Of a DNA stretch of 64,000 bases, positions 55,738 to 64,000 are shown one piece after another. Each line of letters opens with the position of its first letter. Position 1 is the stretch's first letter. The translations under genes and the position numbers were made by a program. The notes beneath the pieces are model-generated. The model made no database searches. It was not told the origin of the DNA and saw only the letters and a list, made by a program, of their open reading frames with translations. The stretch comes from Pyronema omphalodes (taxonomy: Eukaryota; Ascomycota; Pezizomycetes; Pezizales; Pyronemataceae). Location of the stretch: positions 1,178,001 through 1,242,000 of the forward strand of contig JAJJXM010000001.1 in the NCBI GenBank assembly GCA_024516155.1, given 5' to 3'.

Positions 55738-57015
55738 GTTGTTTGAAGTTTTCGCTGGATAGTGTGATCAATGTGCCGATGTGCTTGCGTTGACGAATTG
55801 AGCTCCTCCCAAGACGTAATGTAATGGCCAAGACCCGGGTCTAATCAGCACCAGGTAATGCGGGGCTGAACGACAGTAAGGCCGCTCTAATAGACACGAG
55901 TGGGGGTTGAAAGATTTCGACAGTTGGCGACGTGAATTGACTGTCGCAACGAGACAAACGAAGCTGCTGGGGAGTAAGTCTGGTCTCTGGTGTGCAAGAT
56001 GGGGCAGGTGGAGGGAAGAGAAACGTCAAGTGTCCAAGGAAGCAGAGAGGTCAGTGCAGCGGGCACTGGTCGGAAAATCGGTGGACAACGTAGCGTTACC
56101 CTAAAATAAACAGCAAGAGCAGCGCAGCTAGCCCCCCCGCCCGTTGGTATGAGGTGCTGGAGCCTGGAGGACTTGAACGGTGATCGATAGCGGCGGCGGC
56201 GATGACGACGACACAAGCTACAACTGTCCTCTGTGAGCCTTGGCTAGCTGAGGACAGCGTAATATATGAAGTTGTATGAAGATACTGTCAAGCAGCTGCG
56301 GTTGTGGTATATAACGATGCACACCCGATGAGGGGTAAGCGGCGCTGTGGAATTCTGCGATATCGAGGGAATTGCAGGAAGCGCGCGATGGACGGGGGAA
56401 AGAGGGGGGACTAAATAGCAGCATCTGGGATAACGCTCAACTGTGGTACAACCACCGTGACTTATCCTCTGTCTGCTGTCTGTTGTCTGCTGTTTGAGAC
56501 ACGTGATACCTACACAACCAATCACACACCCTAGCAGGGCAATCGAAAGAAGGTGGAGAGCAGACGAGACTTCATCACGAAGCAATGAACTGAGTATGTT
56601 TTTGTGATGTATAAATTCGATGTAAACCCAAGAAAAATAAGGGTAATTGAGGTAAGCAACCACGCCTCGCGCATACATATGCGATCAGGCACCACTATTG
56701 TGCACTCCCGATCCATTGCGTTCGACATAGACGTTGACTACATACATACAATTGAGCCACCGACCTCCCAAAGCGTAGGAAACACAATACCAAACCACCA
56801 TGAATGCAATAGCAAAAAAACCACATGCCTCGCCTGAGTAACAAAAAAAATACAATTGTATACAGAGAATTACTGAATACATGACAGAACAAGACATTAT
56901 CAATGCATTGAAGATCATCGACTAACAACAAATACACAACCAGAACGTATTGACAAAACTCTCTAGCCTACAAAATCGGCTCAAAAACTGTTGCAACGCA
57001 TTCAAGATTGGATAT
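55738..57015. other. 1.3-kb intergenic region upstream of the YTH gene
   Basis: The first 500 bp is probable YTH promoter and leader; the part at 56600-57000 is AT-rich with A runs and near the end of the Dnt1-like gene. Overlapping short ORFs at 55887-56937 lack family signal. No RNA gene or mobile element was seen. Confidence 0.4.
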
Positions 57016-60000
57016 TTAACGCCGTAGACGCGATAATTTGAATCCCATGACTGTCTTTGATTTTGTCTTTGTTGATCCAGCCTTCTTATGATTCGGGACT
57101 GCCGATGCATTAGTTTTCTCCTCGTCATCTGAATCCGAATCCGAATCCGAATCCGAATTTGAACTGGAATCTTCGCTTTCATCCGAACTTTCCAGGAACT
57201 TCATAGGTTGAGACTTAAGTGGGGAGGATGCACGGGTCTGTTGACTGAAAGTAGTGTTTCCTTCCTGGATATTGAAACTTAAGTGAGATTGCTCCAGAGC
57301 TTGAAGGCGACCAAGTCTTGCAAATGTATTCTCGCCTACTGCAGGAGATTCAGGTGCTTTCAAAGGAATATTTTTGAGGGGCGCGGGTTTTGATACAGGT
57401 GTAACAGTCTTGGGCTTAACCAATGCGCGAAGCGCAGAGGATGGGCCATTCTCGGCATCACTATCCTCACCTGATTCAGACTCTGATTCGGTTTCTGTCT
57501 CAGTGCCTGACCCGTCTTCAGATCCACTTTCATCCGATTCTGTGGTGCTTGAGTTTTGCTTCTGGACGGCCTGTTGGGGTGTCTTCTGGGTTGGCTGCTG
57601 AGATGGGGTCTGAATCTGCTGCTGTGGTTTTTTTGCATCCTGCTGCGGAGGCTTTTGGGTCAAGACGGACAACGTATGTCCATCATCCTCGGAATCGCTT
57701 TCAGAATCACTGGATACAACTTGTGGGCCGGTCAGCTTGACAGAAGGATGAAGCTGCTGGGACGGTAATAGCTCCTGCAGTGATGATGGAGAAACCACTG
57801 GGAGTTCAACAGGTGGTGCATCGCCCATCTCGACATCCGTGTTGTTTTGCACATCCTGCATTGTTTCCTTCGACGCCTTTGAACCTGCTGACACGGGCAC
57901 CTGGCTAGATGGAATGGTTGCGGTACCATTGGCTGCATTGCCAACAGGCTTTGCTGCAGGTTTGGCTGCAGGCTTTACAGCAGGCTTCTCGGTAGGCTTC
58001 TCGGTAGGCTTTACGGTAGGCTTTTCAGTAGACTTTGCTACGGGTCTAGCCATAGGCACTTCGGTGGGTTTTGCAACTGGCCCTGCGGCTGGAGTAACTA
58101 TCGGTGCCGCGAACGGTTGTGGCATGTGGGACGTTTTGGCGGTTGCAGGCTTTGAAGGTGCCTCATTCTCAGATTCGGTATCAGAACCCGTCTCGTATTC
58201 GGAAGAATTGGATTCGGCATCCTTTTTGCCCCCAGTTGGTTGTGTGATCACAGGCTTTGAAGGCGCCTCATCCTCAGACTCGGATTCAGAATCTGTTTCG
58301 TATTCAGAATAATCGGATTCGGCATCCTTTTTGTTTCCAGTTTGTTGTGCAGTCACAGGGCTCTTAGAAATCGTCGCTGGCACGGCCGTTGGTTTTGATG
58401 TTGCAGGCGTTTGAGTGATAACTGGAGGCGGAATCGGGGTAACAGTCTTGGGCACTATGGGCTTTGCGGTGGGTTTTGCGATAGGCTTTGTAACAGGTTG
58501 TGCTATGGCAGCCGTTTTGACAGTCGCTGGCTTTGGAGGTGCTTCGTCCTCAGACTCAGCTTCAGAGTCGGAGTCCGTTTCATCTTCAGAAGTATCAGAT
58601 TCGGCTTCTTTTTGGCCCCCAGTTGGTTTTGAGGCAACACGACTCTTAGCAATAGCTGGAAGTGCAATTGGCGTAACAGTTTTGGGAGAGGCTAACTTTT
58701 TTGAGTCCAAAGGCACCGGTACAGTTACCTTGGCTGACACGGGAAGAGGGCAGATAATTGGAGTATTCTTGATCGGAAGGCGTGGAACAGGGGTTGGCGT
58801 TGAATCCGGTATTTGGCTGTTGCCAATTTCCTCCGCAAACGATACTGAATGTCTCTGTTTACTTGCTGATTCCGCTGCTGGAATATCTTTCTTCAGGTTG
58901 CTACGCTTCGCTCCGGAGTTGGGGATTGTCTGAGGTGACATAATTCCTCCGGTTTGAGGTGTACTACTAGGTTGCGTCTCCTTCCTGGCGGGTGACTTGG
59001 TTCGCGGCTTTTTGGTATTTCCGTTCGTGATTGTATCATCTGTGTTCGTACCGCTTTCTCTTCGACCGCGCTTTTTCGTCACCTGAGGTTCTGATGCGGC
59101 AATGGGCTCGACCTCCACATCCAGCATCGGTTGGTCTTCCGGCTCGAATTCCGCTTGCTCTTTGGCCTTTTGCACCTCCTGTTCAAGCAGTTTTTTCTGC
59201 ACGACAGCTTCCTTTCTACGAGCCTTCCTTCCTGTTGCTGCTACCTCCGTCGCTCTCATACTTTCATCCTCCTGATTCTTCCTTTCCTCGACCACCTTCT
59301 GCTTACTCTTCTCCTCCTCTTGTTTCTTCTTATCGGCTACCTCTTGCTTCTTTTTCTCCTCCTCCTGCTTCTTCTTATCGGCTGCCTCCTGCTTCTTTTT
59401 CTCTGCAAGCTGCTTCTTTCTTTCTGCTTCTTCCTTCTTCTTCTCCGCAGCCTTTTTCTTGTTCTCTTCGGCCTTCCTCTTGTTCTCCTCGGCCTTCTTC
59501 TTTTTTTCTTCGGCTATTTTCTTTTTTTCCTCGGCCTTCTTTCTATTCTCTTCGGCCTTCTTCTTGTTCTCCTCAGCCCTCTTCTTGTTCTGTTCAGCCC
59601 TCTTTTTCTTCTCCGCCTCAAGGTCCTGTTTTTCCTTTCCTTCGCTGGCTTTTCCATCCCTTTTCAGTCGTTCTTCTTCCTCTCTAGCGAGCTCATCAAG
59701 CTCGTCCTTTCTCGGACTTTCTTTTTCTGCTGCCTCACGAGCCATAACAGCCTCAGCGGCACGTCGTCCGGCCTCTTCTCGCTCACTGGCCTCTTGATCT
59801 ATCGGTCCGGGCTGCAGATTTTCCAAGTTGCTCTCTTGTATTGCTGGAGTAGCCATCACAGAATCTTGTTCGTGACGAATAGTAATATCTTGGCTAGACC
59901 TAATAAGTTCACCAACTAGCTGTGTGGATGGAGTTTCTGGGACTTGGCTGCTAGATGTGGAAACCCGATTGGCCTTCTTTGAGCGAGGCTTATTCGTCTG

Positions 60001-60778
60001 CGGTGAAGGCTGCTCCTCATCGCTCAATGGGAAATTGTAAAGATTCTTTCCACTGGGGGTCGTCCTCACATACAGTGCCTTTGTCGAGCTGGAGGTGCGT
60101 CTCTGTGACAATGTAGGTTCGAGCGACGGCGTCCATTGGGGACGGGGCGAAGAATTGGTTCCATTCGGCGCTTGCTGAGGTAGAGAAGATAGCCTTCTGT
60201 CCTTCGGGCGTGGTGTACTGTCCAAGAAAAATCCAGTTATCTCGCCATCCCCAGTCATATCGTGGGCATCCGGTAATGTCATTGATGGATCATGTTCCAA
60301 GTCTGGACTTGTACGCATATCCTCCGCCTCTAGCTCTTGGTGGGCCTCAATACGAGAATCTAAATGTTGTCTCTTGCTTGGGCGCTCCTCAGTGTGCTCT
60401 ATTCCGTTTACAGCGTCTTCTGGTAGATACGGTTCCCGAATTACTCTGAGAAATGCACCGTGGGTGGTAGTGAGCTCGTCCGCTAGGAAAATTTCGTTTG
60501 GCGTGTGCTGGAGGAGAATATCGTATCCATGCTTGTTTTGAAACTTGAGGATGCGTAGTGGTCTAAAGAAAATTGTAGTCAGCTAAAGGCACCGAAGGAA
60601 TGAGCTTGTTGTGAACTGACGGTTCGTTTGGATAAAGTTTGCGGTAGTTGTCGCATATCGGATTTCTCAATCGGGCCAAATCCCAATCACCGTTGGCAAC
60701 CAGACAGAACTTGTGTTCCACCTGCTCTTCTGGTGAATCATGTTGTAGCGAGTGAACTGATATTTGCAAGATCGCCAT
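57016..60778 (-). CDS. Nucleolar Dnt1/Net1/Tof2-like protein (Cdc14-binding N-terminal domain type)
   Basis: The 1,234-aa product has exons 60778..60621 and 60562..57016. The first about 100 residues contain LVANGDWDLARLRNPI and PPLRILKFQNKHGYDILLQ. This matches the N-terminal domain of the Net1/Tof2/Dnt1 family, which holds Cdc14-type phosphatase in the nucleolus and controls mitotic exit or the spindle checkpoint. The rest is low complexity: SP-rich (100-330), a long E/A/K coiled coil made of AEENKKKAEE-type units (about 340-490), three similar acidic repeats (about 698-860), KPT/KPA repeats (about 870-935), SDSDSD runs near 1187, and a basic C-terminus. Intron donor GTCAGT with a CTGAC branch gives the join NEPPLRILK. 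Only the N-terminal domain is diagnostic. Confidence 0.75.
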
Positions 60779-61392
60779 GTTGCCGGGTGTTGGTATGGGC
60801 TTGCGAAGGATTAAGTTCGCGGCGCGAGTTGGCGTTGCGCGGCACCAGAGAAATTTTGGCGTTTGAAGTTTGCGGCTCTTAAAACACGACAAACAGCAGG
60901 GACCCGAACGGCTGGTCACCACTAAGACAGTTCGACTGTAGCCGAAGCGTACTCTGAAACACCGCTAAGAGCTAAACTATTTGTGGCGAGGCTCGTCTTT
61001 TAGACGAGATACCTGCATCGTTTCCTATTCATGTTCGTCCCGAATTCATTCACACCTCAGTCACACACCTACGATTATCGTGAGCTTATCCGTGCATCAT
61101 ATTGGTCTCCTTCATCAACCCGATTGTCCATGGTAGAAAGATGCCAAAATTGAGACAAAGATTAAGAATTCTAATGTAAATATTTTCACTTGAAGTTGAA
61201 AAAGCTTTATTCAGTAGCTGTGGCCCCCACACCAAATTTTTTTATACATATTCCACATTCCACAATAGAAAGTGCATGATGTATACCACTGTATTCAGCT
61301 GTGCTATTTTTTGTTGCTATTTTTCCCATTGTGTCCTAACATACATACAGCCCTCACGAAAATCTCCATGAACTCTATTGTTTTTACAAGAC
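60779..61392. other. Intergenic region between the Dnt1-like and CFEM genes
   Basis: This 614-bp gap lies between two minus-strand genes and contains the Dnt1-like promoter and the CFEM 3' end. It is AT-rich from 61140 on, with no supported ORF. Confidence 0.4.
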
Positions 61393-62436
61393 CTAGACAG
61401 CCCTTCCTATGATATTAGAATCAACGGACTGATATCCTCTATCCACTGTATTTTCCGTCGTACTTCCTTTCTTCTTGAAGACATTTCTCGCAAACCACCC
61501 CCGGCTTTCATGAAGCGTCTGTGCCCTTCGTTCCCAGTCTTCCTGCTTTGGACCCTCTTTTATCTGTGTTGCAAAAAGTGTTCTAACGGGAGGACCCGGT
61601 GGTGGCGCTAGTGTCGGAGTTGAATTGTTTATGCCAATATACGAGACTGATCTACCCTGGTTAAGATATGGTGTACTTCCCCCGCTTCCCGTTTGAATCA
61701 TAGGGGTACTCGATCTTCCGTTCCAAGTTATGCTATCAGTTGGGAGAACTGTTGGTTGTGGTGATCGTTGACTAAACGGAACATAGGATATCCGTGATCC
61801 TGGTGGAGTGGGTTCCCAGTATGGCGGTACGCCTTGGCCGACTCCTCGTGAGCGTCGGCTGATTATTTGACGACGAATATATCGTCGGACCGGACCAGCA
61901 AAAGCTATCGTTAGGATTATTATAAGGACAATTATGAATGCTAGGAAGAAATAAAGCCAGTTTCGTTTCCACCTTTGTTGATAAAAGTTAGTTCATAATT
62001 TACTGTTCAGAATACACTAAGCGACTGAAGGAATGCGAGCATACCAGCCATTAACTTTCTCTGTCTGTGAATCCTTTTTTGTATCGATACTATTCGATTT
62101 CGCATCGTCTTTTCCCTTATTAAAGCTACGCCTATTCCCACACACTGTAGACAAAAAACCCAAAACTCTTTTCCTATCTCCTTCCACCACGCAGGATTCA
62201 TCACATCCCCATGTTGCAGACTTTTGAGATATGAATTGGCTATTACAGAAGCAACCGATTCTATTTGCTCCTGGGGGACACTCGAACTGTGCTGAATACA
62301 GGTCTTTACAACCGTACGCACAGTTAGGAAGGCCAGTTGTATCGTTGAAGACGAGTATATCTTGGCCGCAAACTGATGCTATTAAAAAGAGGACCAGAAG
62401 CGCAACAAAAAATATCGCTTTCCATTTCCGTGTCAT
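61393..62436 (-). CDS. CFEM-domain type I membrane protein
   Basis: The 323-aa product has exons 62436..62045 and 61972..61393. Residues 1-24 form a signal peptide (RKWKAIFFVALLVLFLIA). The mature ectodomain has eight cysteines at 39, 43, 53, 62, 64, 78, 82 and 99, spaced C-x3-C-x9-C-x8-C-x-C-x13-C-x3-C-x14-C, the CFEM pattern. The Asp that binds haem iron in Csa2/Pga-type CFEM proteins is usually near the third and fourth cysteines; here that loop reads PPGANRIG with no Asp. A transmembrane segment follows at about 136-156 (LYFFLAFIIVLIIILTIAF), then a basic stop-transfer (RRYIRRQIISRRSR). A cytosolic Pro/Ser-rich tail of about 150 residues completes the protein. A single TM excludes the Pth11-like receptors. 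A surface sensor or adhesion role is inferred only. Confidence 0.85.
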
Positions 62437-64000
62437 TTTGATGCCGTATCGACGTCAGTTTTATGTTCGGAGCTTGAGGCTTCCCGTTCGAAATAAGGAT
62501 ATCCGATTATCCCAGATGAAAGATCTCGGTGGTGTACGTACTGCACTGTGGAACGTGTGATGATTTCAAGTATGGAAGTGATCTGGAAGAGCGGAACCTT
62601 GCTTCTAATAGCCACATGTAATGGTCACTGGCTGTTGCTATTTTCAGGCCCTCTTTTTCTCATCCATTTCGATTGTAGTACAAAGTCAAGTATAGTCCTG
62701 GCAGTACTGCAGAATCTTGCGGCACGAGCAATAATTCGAATCTCCCGAAACCATCTATGGAGTGAGTGGTACAGAAGCATAATATCTGACTGGATATGGT
62801 TGTAATAAACCCTTGATTGTAGGGTTAATGGTTACTGCATCTCGCTAATTTGTACCCATTTCAAGATCCCCGGTTCTGTAAACTCAGATCGTTATTTGGA
62901 CCGTTGGTTAATCATGTTTCCTGGTCCCGGCCTGTAAGTGTCGAGGGGGTTAAAGATTGCAATCATCCGCCGTGGAAAGAACAGGCAGTACGATTAAGTT
63001 TTCAGAAGTTGTCGGTAGGATTTTCTTATTTGTGAGACTATCATAATACTGTAACTTCTGGAAAAAGGCAGCTCTTATGGCATAATATTCTGAATGATCA
63101 AGGGAATGCTCATCCTAATGAGTAGAGGCGAGAGGGATATAGGGTGTTATTTTTAGCCCATCCCGTAAGAGTGATGTTTCTCGGTATAAAATATGGTTGG
63201 TAGGAAGCACTCGTGGCCTTGGAATACCGTATCGATCTGACCAGGAGCTGCTATGTTTAGCCAGCCCTACCCAGCTGTCATGATTGGTTTGGGAATGGCG
63301 TCGCAATTGGTGATCACGGAGTCACAAGACTATGGGTAAGGGTTCTGCTATGTATTGGTGTGGCTTGGCACGTGTTTTCGCCGAAACTTTTCGGCGGCCT
63401 CTTTTATGGAGCCACCTCCTCTGCTCTGTCGTGCACTCTTCTTCACCAGTCACCACCAAATCCCATGCCGGAGGGCATGCAATGGTGGTGATCGCGCGAA
63501 TCTACTCAATCCTGTCGAAATGGTATGCTTCCCCACCTGTTCCCCGCATCTACCCATATCCCACATAGCCCCCGCCTTTATGATGAAAAAAGCTAGAGAC
63601 AAATGGAATTCCTCGATCTTATGGCAGAAATGCCTCTTGATGATCCTTTAGTTTTGATACCCTGACTCTTCTATTGGCAACCTTTTCAGCACTCATTTGA
63701 ACTCGATCTTTGAGTTTACAAAATGCTAATCTAGTGGAAATACAGTTCTTCATGCCCTATCTACTCATGTATCCTGACCATTCGGTTATTGATTGCGCAA
63801 TACTTGCGGATCCGTCTTTCTCCACAAGTTAGCAGACTGTTTTGAGTGCTGAAATGCTCTCATGATACTGCCTGTCGGACGATTACTACATAGAATCTAT
63901 AATAAATAATGTCTATTTCCAACAACCTTTGACTTGTGCCTTCTTCGTTCCATCTACGTGCTTTTGTTCCAGCTTCACGCACGTCGCCTTGTCGCATAGC
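62437..64000. other. 1.56-kb interval to the right edge, no gene supported
   Basis: The part near 62440-62800 may be the promoter of the CFEM gene. Frames at 62548-62805, 63115-63306 and 63332-63651 are short with no family signal. A short inverted repeat (AACCCT...AGGGTT) lies near 62810-62826. Nothing further could be supported. Confidence 0.4.

Noticed and set aside
57374..58933. Several plus-strand frames in the Dnt1-like gene (Gly/Ser/Asp-rich)
   Set aside because: Antisense to the acidic and KPT repeats; regularity is inherited from the real gene.
59031..59687. 218-codon plus-strand frame antisense to the Dnt1-like gene
   Set aside because: It is the antisense shadow of the Lys/Glu-rich helix repeats, giving Ser/Phe/Pro strings.
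62548..63651. Short frames at the right edge
   Set aside because: None carries motifs; possible fragments of a gene beyond the window cannot be shown.

Overview
This is a eukaryotic nuclear window from a filamentous ascomycete (Pezizomycotina). Gene density is about one gene per 2.8 kb. Genes carry short GT-AG introns, mostly 47-120 nt, with a CTAAC or CTGAC branch site 5-20 nt before the acceptor. Content is ordinary fungal housekeeping plus typical Pezizomycotina regulators and surface proteins: an Erg27 sterol reductase, a Flo8/Som1-type LisH regulator, a CFEM membrane protein and a Dnt1/Net1-type nucleolar protein. I cannot fix the class; Leotiomycetes, Pezizomycetes and Orbiliomycetes all remain possible. 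No rRNA, tRNA, CRISPR or bacterial operon signature was seen.

I rebuilt 22 protein-coding genes from the sequence by joining exons at splice sites that keep the frame and restore family motifs. Exon coordinates are in each entry. From left to right: UTP4 (partial, edge); a small 8-Cys zinc protein; methionine aminopeptidase 1; PAM16; an arrestin-related adaptor; a Rieske plus AIF-like oxidoreductase; BLM10/PA200 (10 exons, 1,944 aa); GPI18; QCR6; a Hop1-type HORMA protein; ERG27; an MME1-type mitochondrial carrier; NCS6/CTU1; a two-TM membrane protein; U5-40K; BET3; a Som1/Flo8-type LisH regulator; an Artemis-like beta-CASP nuclease (10 exons); an MFAP1 spliceosomal protein; a YTHDC1-like m6A reader; a Dnt1/Net1-like nucleolar protein; and a CFEM membrane protein. 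A further small ORF sits in the U5-40K/BET3 interval but its structure is uncertain.

Genes are not organised as a functional cluster. Several divergent pairs share short intergenic promoters: UTP4 with the zinc protein, PAM16 with the arrestin, GPI18 with QCR6, and U5-40K with BET3. Five genes from 45.3 to 62.4 kb all lie on the minus strand. Themes recur by chance or loosely: RNA processing (UTP4, U5-40K, MFAP1, YTH, NCS6), mitochondria (PAM16, QCR6, MME1, AIF-like) and meiosis or genome maintenance (HORMA, Artemis-like, Dnt1-like).

The non-coding parts worth attention are four. The first is a 4.5 kb microsatellite-rich interval upstream of the LisH regulator, ending in about 1.1 kb without a single ATG. 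The second is a 55-bp near-perfect inverted repeat inside that interval. The third is a decayed-transposon-like interval at 50.3-52.7 kb with a perfect 20-bp-arm hairpin. The fourth is a set of odd exon structures: an intron directly after the PAM16 start codon, an 18-nt microexon, and frame-preserving introns. I found no convincing new multi-gene system; the strongest leads are regulatory.
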